Shown one piece after another: positions 1 through 10,972 of a stretch of DNA of 64,000 nt. The stretch comes from Periplaneta americana (taxonomy: Eukaryota > Arthropoda > Insecta > Blattodea > Blattidae): assembly GCF_040183065.1 (NCBI RefSeq), contig NC_091122.1, forward strand, positions 156,429,955 to 156,493,954, written 5' to 3'. Positions within the stretch are counted from its first letter, which is position 1. Each line of letters begins with the position of its first letter. The notes under the pieces are model-generated. The model saw only the letters and a list, made by a program, of their open reading frames with translations. It made no database searches and had not been told where the DNA came from. Both the position numbers and the translations under genes were made by a program.

Positions 1-304
1 ATAATTATAAATTTTCCTAAAAATGTTTCCCTTGTTAAGGATTTTTGTTTTTGTTCATTAATTTTGCTAAGTTTTACAATAAAATTGAAGAGTGTGATTC
101 CAAAATGCGCTCAGTCCATTTGACCATTTTTATGATTTGTACATACAGTAGAATCCCGATTATCCGTCACCCTATTAACCAATTGGCGGATTATATTATC
201 CAACTATTCTTCTCTAGCTCCCTTTTTTTTTTTTTTTTGCAGAGAACAAATGAATTGCTGTACGTTATGTTAGTATATATTTGTCCTGCAGAGGGTTATT
301 AAGT

Positions 305-572
305 GGCAGCCGGGTAGCTTAGTTGGTAGAGTAGCTGGCTACGGACTGGAAGGTCCGGGGTTCGATCCCAAGTGGTGACGGGATTTTTCTAGTTGCCAAA
401 CTTCCAGAACGGCCCCGAGGTTCACTCAGCCTCCCGGGGGTAAAAGGTGGTCAGAGCGTGGTGCCGAACACACCACCTCATTCTAGTGCCAAGGTCATGG
501 AAAGCATGGGACTCTACCTCCATGCCCCCCAAGTGCCTTCATGGTGTGTGATGGGGATACCTTTACCTTTTT
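305..572 (+). mobile_element. tRNA-derived SINE with 15-bp target-site duplication
   Basis: The head resembles a tRNA with a pol III A box (TAGCTTAGTTGGTAGAG, near 314) and a B box (GGTTCGATCCC, near 360). The body ends in TACCTTTACC plus a T run. A perfect 15-bp direct repeat, AGAGGGTTATTAAGT, flanks it at 290-304 and 573-587, defining both borders and showing LINE-type target-primed insertion into the older Tigger-like element. The anticodon-loop position reads ACG, so an Arg-type tRNA ancestor is possible. Confidence 0.85.
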
Positions 573-811
573 AGAGGGTTATTAAGTAATTACAAGCCTT
601 TACCCTTATATAGTATGTAGACCTAGTAGGAATGCTTTCGTTACTGGCAACAGGAACAGTTACTTGTGGGAGGGGGTGTTTTTTCCCCTCCCAACTTGTA
701 AAATAGTCACTACATCCTTTCATAGAAATTACCGCAAGAACTTTCAAACCATATACTATTCAGACCTTATCCTTACTGTTCGAGTGGCCGTACTGTGTAC
801 TTCTATGCAAA

Positions 812-976
812 ATGTCTTCCACGGGTGTCAAAAGAAAACATGTTGTGCTAATTATCGAAAAAAATATATAAATAATTGAGAGGTTTGAGGAAGAAACTGT
901 GGCTCATTTCGCATCAGAATACGAGATTGGCGTTACAACTGTGCACTATTTATTAAAAAAAAAAATTCAAGAATAA
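812..976 (+). pseudogene. Tigger/pogo transposase N-terminus (CENP-B-like helix-turn-helix), broken
   Basis: The frame from ATG 812 reads MSSTGVKRKHVVLIIEKN, hits a stop at 869, then continues in frame with IIERFEEETVAHFASEYEIG and VTTVHYLLKKK before a second stop. In Tigger-type transposases this segment is the N-terminal helix-turn-helix that binds the element's ends. What is visible is a basic start, a helical EIIERFE-like segment and a second helix. The central DDE catalytic region is not present here. One internal stop and loss of the rest make it a pseudogene. It is assigned by resemblance to the family's N-terminus. Confidence 0.65.
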
Positions 977-1274
977 AATTGTACAAAGTACGAGTATAGG
1001 TAAATCTACAACATGAGACTTCTACTTTTCCTATCTTTCTGCAGACAACCATAACCCTTGGTCCTTAAAACCCGTCGTTGACGACGATACTTAAATCACT
1101 GAAGTTCTGATCCATTACCTAACATGCAGTGGCGGCTGATTGACTGAGGCAAGTGAGGCCGGGCCTCAGTCACTTGGCTTAAATGAAATCAAATTTTGTG
1201 TTTTTATACAATGTATTAGTTATTTGAATGAAGCATATATCGCTGTAGAAACATTTGAAAACTGTGATGTATAT

Positions 1275-1398
1275 AGACCTGTTTTGCAGTAAAATTTGTT
1301 CCTGAGGCCAGGATTGCTCGTGCCGGGTCTGGCTTGTGATGTTAGACCTGTTTTGCAGTAAAATTTGTTCCTGAGACCAGAATCGTTCGTGCCGGGTG
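1275..1398. repeat. Two tandem ~54-bp units (period 69 bp)
   Basis: A block starting AGACCTGTTTTGCAG and ending GTGCCGGGT occurs at 1275-1328 and again at 1344-1398 with few differences. Upstream (1141-1172) is a short hairpin, TGACTGAGGC with GCCTCAGTCA, next to a CAGTGGCGGCTG motif resembling a hAT terminal end. The region is probably part of an old non-autonomous element inside the Tigger relic. Confidence 0.6.
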
Positions 1399-2116
1399 CA
1401 ATTCATGTCCTTTCGCAGGCTTTGAGTTTACGCTTATAACATTGTAGCTGAGGCACAATTCGTCTGGCCTGGTCAGGTTTCACTTCTCCCATCCATGGGC
1501 CGGCCTCAAGGTTAGAGTGGGGTGGGAATAGCAGTGGTGACTTGTCTTCCTAACTAGGCCATAAATAACAAAATTCCAGCTCTTTGGCAGGCAGAGACCC
1601 ACACTATTCTCTCCCCTTATGTCTTAGTATGACTTAAGCGAGAGTGTTGTACTATTGTACTTCGTAGTACAGTAGTGAATCTGGGTCAATGTTGTTATGT
1701 ATTTCGGGAAAATATAAACAGAAACAAATGAGCGAAATAATGCTGGTGCAGTTAATTCATTGTTAGAGTGTCCTTTTTCGAGAAGAAATAATATTGAAAG
1801 AAAGGAAGTTTTAAATAAAGAGAGAGACTACCGAGATACCTACGACATCGCTGATAATTTTTCTGACACATAATCTTAAAATGCGAGTTTCTATTGCATC
1901 CTGGCATGGGCAACATAAATGGTTATGTGGTAATGTGATGCAAAATAAACTTCTCTTGGCCTTGTTTATTGCTGTCAAAGGAAAAAAATAAAAAGAAAAG
2001 AAAGAAAGGGGAATTTCAACACATAATATGGGATGCTTCATCGCACTGAAACAATCACTGAAACTCACAGCATAACAGCTTATTTGGTGAGTGAAATTAT
2101 TTTTCATTAATAGTAA

Positions 2117-2200
2117 TAAGAATAGAATAATAATAGTAATAATAATAATAATACAGTAATAATGATATTAATAATATAATAACAATAATAATTAATATCA
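2117..2200. repeat. AAT/ATA-rich low-complexity tract
   Basis: Degenerate AAT and ATA trinucleotide repeats lie within the right third of the Tigger-like element. No coding or regulatory signal is visible. Confidence 0.6.
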
Positions 2201-2690
2201 TAAACATTTCCTATCGGAGGCACTTAAACTAGTTGCATCTGGCCGTTACTGCTAACATGTTAAACACAACACCACGCAGGAAATTACGAAATTGTAGTTT
2301 AATTTTTGAAAATCTTTTATTTACGGATTATCAGATTTTTTCGATTAACCGTTTAGTCCATCCCCTTCATCAACACGGACGTTCTACTGTATGTATAAAA
2401 TTGTGTTTGAGCATTCTATTATTATATTTTAAGCATATTTTCTTCCAAAGCAACGTCTTCAATCGGCGTACCTCCGTCAGCTAAGGTGCTTGCCTGCCAA
2501 TCCAGAGTTGCACTCAGGTGCGGGTTCGATTCCTGCTTGGGCTGATTACCTGGTTGGGTTTTTTCCGAGATTTTCCCCAACCATAAGGCGAATGTCAGGT
2601 AATCTATGGCGAATCTTCGTCCACATCTTTGCCAAATAATATCTCCCTATCACCATTCCCATCAATGCTAAATAACCTAGTAGTTGATAC

Positions 2691-4205
2691 TTACTTACAA
2701 ATGGCTTTTAAGGAACCCAAAGGTTCATTGCCGCCCTCACATAAGCCTGCCATCGGTCCCTATCCTGTGCAAGATTAATCCAGTCTCTATCATCACACCC
2801 CACCTCCCTCAAATCCTTTTTAATATTATCCTCCCATCTACGTCTCGGCCTCCCTAAAGGTCTTTTTCCCTCCAGTCTCCCAACTAACACTCTATATGCA
2901 TTTCTGGATTCGCCCATACGTGCTACATGCCCTGCCCATCTCAAACGTCTGGATTTTAAGTTCCTAATTATGTTAGGTGAAGAATACAATGCGTGCAGTT
3001 CTGTGTTGTGTAACTTTCTCCATTCTCCTGTAGCTTCATCCCGCTTAGCCCCAAATATTTTCCTAAGCACCTTATTCTCAAACACCCTTAACTTATGTTC
3101 CTCTCTCAGAGTGAGAGTCCAAATTTCACAACCACACAGAACAACCGGTAATATAACTGTTTTATAAATTCTAACTTTCAGATTTTTGGACAGCAGACTA
3201 GATGATAAGAGCTTCTCAACCGAATAATAACACGCATTTCCCATATTTATTCTGCGTTTAATTTCCTCCCGAGTGTCATTTATATTTGTTACTGTTGCTC
3301 CAAGGTATCTGAATTTTTCAACCTCTTCGAAGGATAAATCTCCAATTTTTATATTTCCATTTCGTACAATATCCTGGTCACGAGACATAATCATATACTT
3401 CGTCTTTTCGGGATTTACTTCCAAACCGATCGCTTTACTTGCTTCAAGTAAAATTTCCGTGTTTTCCCTAATCGTTTGTGTATTTTCTCCTAACATATTC
3501 ACGTCATCTGCATAGACAAGAAGCTGATGTAACCCGTTCAATTCCAAACCCTGCCTGTTATCCTGAACTTTCCTAATGGCATATTCTAGAGCGAAGTTAA
3601 AAAGTAAAGGTGATAGTACATCTCCCTGCTTTAGCCCGCAGTGAATTGGAAAAGCATCAGATAGAAACTGACCTATACGGACTCTGCTGTATGTTTCACT
3701 GAGACACATTTTAATTAATCAAACTAGTTTCTTGGAAATACCAAATTCAATAAGAATATCATATAATACTTCCCTCTTAACCGAGTCATATGCCTTTTTG
3801 AAATCTATGAATAACTGATGTATTGTAGCCTTATACTCCCATTTTTTCTCCATTATCTGTCGAATACAAAAAATCTGATCAATAGTCGATCTATTACGCC
3901 GAAAACCGCACTGATGATCCCCAATAATTTCATCTACGTACGGAGTTAATCTTCTCAAAAGAATATTGGACAAAATTTTGTACGACGTCAACAAAAGTGA
4001 TATTCCTCGAAAGTTACCACAGTTGGTTTTGTCCCCCTTTTTAAAAATAGGTACAATTATGGACTCCTTCCATTGTTCTGGTACAATTTCCTTTTCCCAA
4101 ATAGCAAGTACAAGTTTATAAATTTCGCTATATAATGCACTTCCACCCTCTTGTATTAATTCTGCTGGAATTTGATCGATACCTGGAGACTTGTACTTTT
4201 TCAGA
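2691..4205 (-). mobile_element. 5'-truncated RTE-like non-LTR retrotransposon
   Basis: A minus-strand LINE ending 3' in GTAAGTAA, the tail seen in the other copies of this family here (29231, 30346). It begins inside the reverse transcriptase, so the 5' endonuclease half was lost at insertion. A perfect 13-bp target-site duplication flanks it. Family identity rests on palm and C-terminal motifs (see the coding relic). The RTE-clade assignment is from general resemblance of the RRLRWAGHV and GRPRRRW C-terminus. Confidence 0.85.
2708..4204 (-). pseudogene. Reverse transcriptase of RTE-like LINE (one nonsense codon)
   Basis: Minus-strand reading runs open from 4204 with no start codon (LKKYKSPGIDQIPAELIQEG, the RT fingers), through GFRRNRSTIDQ and LFIDFKKAYDSV (the first palm motif, catalytic D), to a single in-frame TGA at about 3719. 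It then resumes without a shift as [20 protein letters not shown] and YADDVNMLG (catalytic YADD box), and ends with the C-terminal [10 protein letters not shown] and GRPRRRW motifs. The TGA stands where an arginine CGA codon would fit, suggesting CpG decay. Apart from that stop about 495 codons are open, so the insertion is fairly young. It cannot act because its 5' part is missing. Confidence 0.85.
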
Positions 4206-4245
4206 TAGTAGTTGATACAGCGTCGTTAAATAACCAACTAAAAAA

Positions 4246-4992
4246 TAAAATAATGAAATAGTAAGATATGAAAAGACCATTTAAGTCTGCAGGCTAGACT
4301 TTGGCTCTCTCCTTCATACAAAGAAAAAATGAAATAATTTTAAAATGCATTATAGTCCCTACTGTTTTAATATGATGCATTATCTTCTTAAAATACCGTG
4401 ACAAGACTTTCAGGACTAATGTTAGGGTCTAACTATATAACTGTTTGTCACCTGTTCATAATAATTAGATTATATTGAACAAGTTCATAGACCTATGTCA
4501 CATTTAATTTTCAGTAAATGAGTGCTTTTTGAGTGACAGGTTTCAAGTATCTTTGGAGATGTTCTTTTAATCACAACAGATAAAACTTCCTGTCATCCAG
4601 CTATTACTAAGGAAAACTGGGTTTGGTCGGAGAATCACTGTATTCCTTTCATCAGTTAAATTTTTAAGTAATGTTATCTTATCTCTACATGTCAATATCA
4701 CTTGACTTCAATACAACTTACGATTTTAACTCACATTTAAAATATTTGTGATAAAAAAAAGTGTCAACAAATGTCATATTTGGGTGCCTTAAAGAACTAC
4801 TTTTCTTATGAATGTTAGGATATTTCAGACTTTCAAAACAACGTATTTCACACAAACTACTCAAATAAAATTGAAGTACACGAAATGTATTATACAGTAT
4901 TTATATTTGAAGCATATACAGATCTGAGGAAAATATCTACAAATAGATACTATATTCTAAATAGGATATGGTGATCATCTTTCCTATTAAAA

Positions 4993-5024
<32 letters not shown>

Positions 5025-5160
5025 GGCATTTATTTTGGTTAAAATAGGCAGGCATATAGGCACTAAAAATAGTAAAATCAGGCAGTGAAATAGGCATTTA
5101 TTATTCATGGAAACAGAGAAAAAAATAGACAAATACTTAATAAACTATCCCTTATGGTAC
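4246..5160. other. No recognised gene; contains ATT microsatellite
   Basis: AT-rich DNA with no convincing exon. The only clear structure is an (ATT)n run at about 4993-5024, followed by AGGCATATAGGCA-type short repeats that probably belong to the hAT relic next to it. Confidence 0.5.
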
Positions 5161-5345
5161 TCACTTTCCTTGGTTACATGTGACAACAAGATGCATTTTT
5201 AAGTTGTCAACTGTCATAGTGAGCCGCCTGTCAGAGAGAACGTTTTTCATGGTGGAAAAAGATCTTTCTATGTCTACTGAAGTGATTGGAGCAAACTTAA
5301 AACAAGTTATTTCAGAAGGACTGCCTCTACTTTCTTTCAGAGATC
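5161..5345 (-). pseudogene. hAT transposase C-terminal dimerisation domain, relic
   Basis: The minus strand reads EITCFKFAPITSVDIERSFS, then TMKNVLSDRRLTMTVDN and LKMHLVVTCN, and ends at a TGA at 5161-5163. The order APxTSVDxERSFS followed by NLKMHL is the signature of the hAT C-terminal dimerisation region, which lies far from the catalytic centre in sequence. An in-frame stop lies just upstream, near 5345, and no N-terminal part is visible, so this is a fragment. Repeated AGGCA-type motifs at 5025-5100 may be remains of the element's 3' end. Confidence 0.75.
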
Positions 5346-5399
5346 AGGAAAAATCAACTGTGTATTGCCTCAAAAAGAGGGGTGTGAGAAGGGTTTAGA

Positions 5400-6576
5400 G
5401 ACTTCAAAGTATGCGTGACTTGTGCGTGCAAGCGACAACAGTAACGGGACCTGGAGACTTGCTTTTAATACTTCCCTCATCTCCTTTCTTTCGCTAGTAA
5501 ACCCCGAAGTGACCTGAGCACTGAGGGTTATACTGTTCAAACATTTGTGAAGACAGTGTCATCATGAATAAAGACCACCTTCTAGCCTGCAGATATCAGA
5601 ATGCTGCCAACAGATGAAGAAGGACTTTGCAAGCCTCTAAAGGGAGGCAACAACATAGGCTAATAGATTATTAACGTCTGTACAATTATCTAGCATTGAT
5701 GGAACTGGTAATAGATGGTGAAATGAATCCGAGGACTCATCATGAGATAACCTGATATTCGCATTACAGTTCGGGAAAATCTCTGAAAAAATCCAACAGG
5801 GTAATAAAGCCCATGTGGCTTGGATTTATTTTTGTGAGGCTAAGTTAAGGACTGTGTATATGTGTTAAAGTGTCTGACTGCCAATTTTACAAACTCACAT
5901 CTGTGATGTGATAGCTACAGCAAAGATAGAGATAATATGTTGGAAAGAACATGACAAGAAATTTACTTCAGGTTGGATGTTGCCAGTTGTCTCTAGAGAG
6001 TCACATGCAGAGTTTAACTAATAAATGTTATACGGCAAGAAACATCCACCAAGTGGATTTAACTATTTGCAACCAAAATATCCTTTTTGCTCTTTCGTGT
6101 TTCATTCACCGGAAGGTGAAGATATAACCAACCTTCGAAATGTTGTGAAATCATATTCATCAGCAGCGATGAAAGAAGTACCAACTACACCTGTTCTGAA
6201 AAGTTCAGTTTCAGTTTCAGCTTTGATTTTTCAATAACAGGTCTACTACAAAAGATTATACTGTCACAACATCTGATAGAAATGAGAACTTGGGAATCCA
6301 TTTCCTCCTCAATTCTCTTCCCTGCTGAAATTGTATAATGTCGTACCAGAAGTCACCATATTTCTCACACATTTTATTGTCCAAGAAGGACCAAACACCA
6401 GCAATTGTGCATTTAACTTAATATCTATAATAAAATTAACAGAAACATTTCTACGACTATTTAATATCTTCAACTTAACAGTAAAATACACCCCTTACAA
6501 TTAATTGTATTATGAATACTTCATAATAAAATTATTGGTAATGCCATTTCAGATATAAAATTCAGATAGTATAGGC
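5400..6576. other. No recognised gene
   Basis: Several short ORFs (for example 6025-6237) have no family resemblance, no flanking splice pattern and biased AT codons. Nothing further can be supported here. Confidence 0.4.
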
Positions 6577-7355
6577 CAGCGTTTCTCAAACTTTTCTGAA
6601 GTGGGGACCACTTTTTAAAGTCAGAACAGTTCCGCGGACCACGTTACTCTTGTTCCGTTTGAAAGCAAATTTATCATTTATCTAGCATATTTTAATACCA
6701 GTATACTTACATTTTAATGTAGAAATAATTAATTAAAATTAATTTAATTCAATTAATTTTATATTAGTATTAACTAAATTAAGTTCATGTTAACAGAATA
6801 ACATTTTTATATCGTGATTTGCAAAAACAGGAATAAACAAAATTAATGCAGAAACATGCCCTTTTTTTCAACAACAAAGATGCAATTTTGCATGTTCTAT
6901 TATTGATGTACGACGTACAGCACGTGACCATTTGAATGTGCAGACTGGGTGTCAGCAAAACTATTAAAAAGTCATCAATATATGAAAAGGTTCGGTACTT
7001 TGGTCCTGTTATGAATTCGGGTGGTCCCTAGCTGGTAACAGGCACAGCGCCAGATTTGCACGGAAAAGATGGCGAGAAACATCACGTTCATAGTGCTTTA
7101 AATCCATCTTTTGTTGCTGAGAGTAGAGTGGGAAGGCGATAGATGGGTAGGGTAAATAAATTTCATGAAATGTTAGTACTGGGAGAAAAAGTGAAAGGCG
7201 ATTGCCATGTGTAATTTATAAACTCTGAGATTTTCTGCTATTGTGTGATACGCAATTCGTTTGAATTTTATTTCTTCTTCTGTCTTTTTTGAAGGACCAC
7301 AAGGACATACCTCGAGACCACAGGTAGTCCGCGGACCATAGTTTGAGAAACACTG
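6577..7355. mobile_element. hAT-type non-autonomous element
   Basis: The inverted ends CAGCGTTTCTCAAAC (6577) and GTTTGAGAAACACTG (to 7355) match with one mismatch. They are flanked by 8-bp direct repeats GTATAGGC and GTATAGTC (6569-6576, 7356-7363; one mismatch), the hAT target-site length. Sub-terminal GGGGACCAC and CCGCGGACCA motifs repeat inside. There is no transposase coding capacity. Confidence 0.85.
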
Positions 7356-7705
7356 GTATAGTCTTATTAGACCTATAATTAAAGTTAATTTTTTGTAATT
7401 GTTTCTAATTTAGAAAATTGGTACTTTAAATTGTACAATATTATTTACACAAGATTATTTCTCTTTTCATATGAACTTACTTAACATGCACAAACATTTA
7501 GGCTATACATGCAGAGAGCAACATGAAAATCTTGACACAAGAACTTAATGTTAAGAACAGTTCGCTGGTCATTCAGAAAAACACGAGTTATAATAACGGA
7601 AGTTATTACACTGTGGAACGGAACGCATATGAAATGCAAGGCAGACACTCATAAGTTGTACTTACCTGTATATTACAATGCACTGTTGTAGCACCCTGCC
7701 CCCAA

Positions 7706-8686
7706 TCTATACTACTAATAAATCTGTAGCCGAAATTTTTCTGGTAATTTTCGATTTTCCAAATGTAATTGGTCCTAACATATATAATTAACTACCCTGA
7801 AACCGAAAATCGCTTTTTTTTTATTTTTGTTTGTATGTCTGTCTGTCTGTCTGGATGTTTGTTACCTTTTCACGTGATAATGACTGAACCGATTTATATG
7901 AAAATTGGAATATAAATTAAGTTCGTTGTAACTTAGATTTTAGGCTATATGGCATTCAAAATACTTTATTTGAAAGGGGGGTTATAAGGGGGCCTGAATT
8001 AAATAAATCGAAACATCTCGCTTATTATTGATTTTTGTAAAAAATATTACATAACAAAAGTTTCTTTAAAAATGGGTTCCGATAAGTTTTATTCTCTGCA
8101 AAATTTTGATAGGACTGATATTTAATGAGATAAATGAGTTTTAAAATTAAAATAACGCCATCTACGGCGGTGCAATGAAATAAGAACAAATGACCTCGTC
8201 CATAAGGGGCCTTGGACAAAAACAATCGAATGTCTCTGTGTTTGCATGAAGTAATATCGGATGCTAAATTAACCGATTTGTATAATTAATTATTATTTCA
8301 CCATTGGAAAGTGTAGTTTCTCTAGATGGACATAATGCTATAATGTTATTACAGTAACTTCTGAGTGAATCGAGGATAGGTAAGATTAAAATTGCTTCTT
8401 ACGCACAGAAAACTTAATAGGCTATTTTGTACATTCATTAAACTATGGTTGCATGTAATAACAAATAAGAAACATGTTAAAGGAAGTTATCATTGCACCA
8501 AATGAGTGGTCTCTGGACCAAAAGATCGCATTTTAATTATTTAAATACAATTTAAATTAAGTAACATATTAAACGATTTATCCTCCTAACAAACACGAAT
8601 GTTCCCTGGATCAAACGTCCTATTTTAATTATGTAATTACTTTATATTTATTTCTAATAGGTGCAGCTAGGTGCAGGTACGGCTAG
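7706..8686 (+). mobile_element. Non-autonomous Helitron
   Basis: It starts TCTATACTACTAATAAATC and ends CTAG just after a GC-containing terminal stretch (GGTGCAGGTACGGCTAG). It is inserted between A (7705) and T (8687) without target duplication, the Helitron rule. It contains a (TGTC)n-like run near 7845. A second, opposite-strand copy (33718-34871) shares the start and most of the body. No Rep/helicase ORF is present. Confidence 0.8.
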
Positions 8687-8696
8687 TATACAACTT

Positions 8697-8765
8697 GAGA
8701 GGTCCAGGACGTAATACTAAGGAAACAGAGATTTCTCTAGTATGCTATTTCGCCCTGGACCTCTC
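8697..8765. repeat. Short hairpin with 12-bp arms
   Basis: GAGAGGTCCAGG (8697-8708) is perfectly inverted as CCTGGACCTCTC (8754-8765) around a 45-bp loop, directly beside the Helitron 3' end. Its role is unknown; it may be an old MITE core. Confidence 0.45.
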
Positions 8766-8769
8766 TCAC

Positions 8770-9750
8770 ATGTTATGTTGGTAATTAGTAACACATGGGA
8801 GTGGAGAACTACAACAGTGCGTTAGAAATACAGGCAAATATCAAACAATTGTTATGTTGAAAGTATTTGTGGCTACAAACTAAAACCACACATGTATCAC
8901 TAGGCCTATATAGTCTACAGCTCACAGACACCATTGACACAAAATAAAATTATGCCTTCTTCAGTGTAGCTTTTCTGGAGAAATACCGAAACTATATCTA
9001 AGCAGTGATGTGGGTTAATGTGTGAAATGGAAAGAAGTTACGATGCATTTCCTAACAGTGTAGACCAACCTGGAAAACAAAGTGCTGTGATACACTGTAG
9101 GCCTATCTATTGTATAAAGTGAACTTCCATCCATATATCTAATGAACGAGACAGTACCCTTTAATACACAAGAAAGTGAAATACAACAGGCCTATTTTGT
9201 ATGAATAGGCAGTAACGGTAATATATTGTAATACTTCTCCAATGAACTTGAAATTAATTACCAATTGCCCTCAACTATTTCATTATAATAGGCTAATTTA
9301 CCCATTTTAAATTAAAATTGCAGTATACGGATTCTCACTAACAATTATATCTTAAAATACTAAAAAGAGCAGATTTGTCTGCGTTTGTCGAATGCGTATC
9401 ATCATGCTTACGAAAATGCACTTTTCAGTGCCAATAATTTATTTTGTGGGCACAAGGTTGGAATTTTGAAGTAAGAGGGAAAGGAAGGAATCCGTGTTCT
9501 GAAATTTATCCAAAATATCTCTACTGACTTTACGTTAGTGAAGACAACATGTACATTTGACTACAACCACTTGTTTTGTAAAACACAATATAAGTGAATT
9601 TCTTACAAAAATATTCATGTGTTATTAACTTAGTTCAATTGTAGAAAATATAGGCCTATTCACATTCAGCTCAAATATCTCAACGTCACAATCAAAACAT
9701 TTTAAATGTGGAAAGCTCTATGGACTGTGATTTAATCAATCTCTCATAAG
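8770..9750. other. No recognised gene
   Basis: AT-rich sequence with scattered GGCCTA motifs, common across this genome segment. No repeat borders or exons could be defined. If the exon at 9757-9866 is real, this is the start of its first intron. Confidence 0.4.
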
Positions 9751-9756
9751 TCTTAC

Positions 9757-9866
9757 TTTGGCACAGTTTTCCTGCAGCATACACAAACAAGCAGGACAGC
9801 AACAAGAGGTACGGCCACTCCCACTGTCACTGCCCACAGCGACCACACGTCTTCAGTGATCAGCAT
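9757..9866 (-). CDS. Candidate first coding exon of a single-pass membrane protein
   Basis: The minus strand from ATG 9866 reads MLITEDVWSLWAVTVGVAV followed by PLVAVLLVCVCCRKTVP, then splits a codon (AA) at a strong donor GTAAGA (9756-9751). The product would have about seven luminal or extracellular residues, one hydrophobic helix of about 23 residues ending in cysteines, and a positively charged CRK stop-transfer segment, the layout of a type III or signal-anchor protein. An in-frame TGA three codons upstream supports this ATG. Local GC content is clearly higher than in the flanks, as expected of a conserved exon. No downstream exon was found in the remaining 9.7 kb on this strand, so the gene must continue outside the window or in exons I missed. 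Family unknown. Confidence 0.45.
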
Positions 9867-10193
9867 TCTGGTTCATTATAATCCATGAAACATATATTCC
9901 TCTCAGCTTTATTTTTCATTTGATTTACAGTAATCCGTCCTTGTTTGTTTTATGCCCATGTGTTTTGACAGCGCGTTAACCTCTTGGCCTACTTGCTCAG
10001 TAAGCTTAACTATACTTTAATTAACAGGTTTAAATCACTCAATTTTTCGTTTCATCCTGTCACACAGCTCTGCTGACGTAAAGTGTATTATTGTAAATCT
10101 TCGCACACACTTAACAAACTTAAGAAACCAAATATGCGTTTATATAATATGCAACACATTCACTTTACAACACTCCCTACTCATTATAGGCAG

Positions 10194-10202
10194 CCATTTA
10201 TA
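10194..10202 (-). promoter_or_regulatory. Possible TATA box upstream of the membrane-protein exon
   Basis: TATAAATGG on the minus strand follows a GC-containing CGCCGCAA stretch about 330 bp upstream of ATG 9866. It is placed plausibly for a core promoter of that gene, but chance TATA motifs are common in such AT-rich DNA. Confidence 0.25.
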
Positions 10203-10471
10203 TTGCGGCGATCTGACTGCTCTCTATTGAAGAATGTGTGTACCACAAAATGAATCCTCCTATCTCTGCCTTCGACATTACGAGATTATTATTGAGCGAG
10301 TGTTAAAAAACGTAAATTATTTATTTTCATGTGGTAAAAATACAAAAATATTTGCCAAAACATTACTAAAATATTGGGTTGATGCAGAAGTTCGTAGTGT
10401 TTTTTTTTTTCACTGTGACAAAAGTTTTTATTTGAGGTGAATTAATAGACGACAGAAATTAAACAGTAGGC

Positions 10472-10472
10472 C

Positions 10473-10517
<45 letters not shown>
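10472..10517. repeat. (ATT)n microsatellite
   Basis: About 15 ATT units directly adjoin the 3' end of a mariner transposase relic (10520-10880, minus strand). Confidence 0.9.
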
Positions 10518-10519
10518 CT

Positions 10520-10880
10520 ATGACCCTATGCCAATGCTGGGATAGTTTTTCGATTTCGTGTCTGAAGAAATGTGCTGGTTTGAAGCTAAAGAAGTCAAGC
10601 CAAGTTTGTAAAGCATCTTAGTTATCAAAGGCGTTGCCCTGAAGAGTACTGGATAGAGAACGGAAAAGGTGGAAATCTGAGGGCGCAAGATCGGGAAAAT
10701 GTGGAATCACCCTCTCAACCAAGCTCCTGGATAGCTACTTTCGTCATGTTAGCGGAGTAGAGGCGTGCATTTCCATGTTGCAGCAGCACTTGATGCTGTC
10801 TTCCCAGTCGTTTTACGTGAATTGCGGCCTCAAGGCATCTGAGTTGTTGACAGTAAAGTCGGCAGTTATGGTTACATTCC
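10520..10880 (-). pseudogene. Mariner transposase C-terminal half, degraded
   Basis: Minus-strand frames give IPHFPDLAPSDFHLFRSL, then DALQTWLDFFSFKPAHFFRH and EIEKLSQHWHRVIDNN, running to the ATT repeat. PDLAPSDFHLFRSL carries the last catalytic aspartate of the mariner D,D34D triad, and FRHxIEKLxxxWxxVIDNN is the usual end of these about 345-residue transposases. Upstream there are at least two stops (NNSDALRPQFT, stop, NDWEDSIK). The first catalytic aspartate region was not located. This is a dead copy. Confidence 0.8.
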
Positions 10881-10918
10881 TAGGAAGCAATTAATAGTAC
10901 ACGACGCTTTCTTTATTC

Positions 10919-10921
<3 letters not shown>

Positions 10922-10966
<45 letters not shown>
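10922..10966. repeat. (AT)n microsatellite
   Basis: An uninterrupted TA dinucleotide run of about 45 bp. Confidence 0.95.

Positions 10967-10969
<3 letters not shown>

Positions 10970-10972
<3 letters not shown>

Larger units (their letters stand above)
146..2389 (+). mobile_element. Tigger/pogo-like DNA transposon remnant
   Basis: The terminal inverted repeats start CAGTAGAA at the left and end TTCTACTG at the right, each next to a TA dinucleotide (144-145 and 2390-2391), as expected for Tc1/mariner-superfamily insertion. Just inside both ends are diverged motifs related to ATTATCCGT and GATTAACCG. The interior carries a CENP-B-like transposase N-terminus (812-976), a later SINE (305-572) and a GC-richer block (1128-1560) that looks like part of another repeat. 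Transposase coding is broken and mostly missing, so the copy is dead. The ends are clear; assignment to Tigger/pogo rests on the N-terminal protein relic. Confidence 0.7.
2465..4245 (+). mobile_element. SINE split in two by an RTE-like insertion
   Basis: The left half (2465-2690) has a tRNA-like head with a B box (GGTTCGATTCC near 2524) and a body containing GATTACCTGGTTGGG. The right half (4219-4245) carries the SINE 3' end (GCGTCGTTAAATAACC), a motif also seen at the end of the SINE relic at 30990. The halves are separated by the LINE at 2691-4205, bounded by the 13-bp duplication TAGTAGTTGATAC (2678-2690 and 4206-4218). Removing the LINE and one repeat restores a continuous SINE, so the SINE is older. 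Confidence 0.8.

Noticed and set aside
310-375. tRNA-like sequences as functional tRNA genes (also at 13920, 15840, 16065, 18300, 24260, 24570, 30140, 49270)
   Set aside because: They sit inside repeat units with target duplications, have stem mismatches or wrong loop bases, and occur as multiple diverged copies; they are better read as SINE or element modules.
1811-2107. 98-codon minus-strand ORF inside the Tigger-like element
   Set aside because: No motif of transposase or host protein; probably chance.
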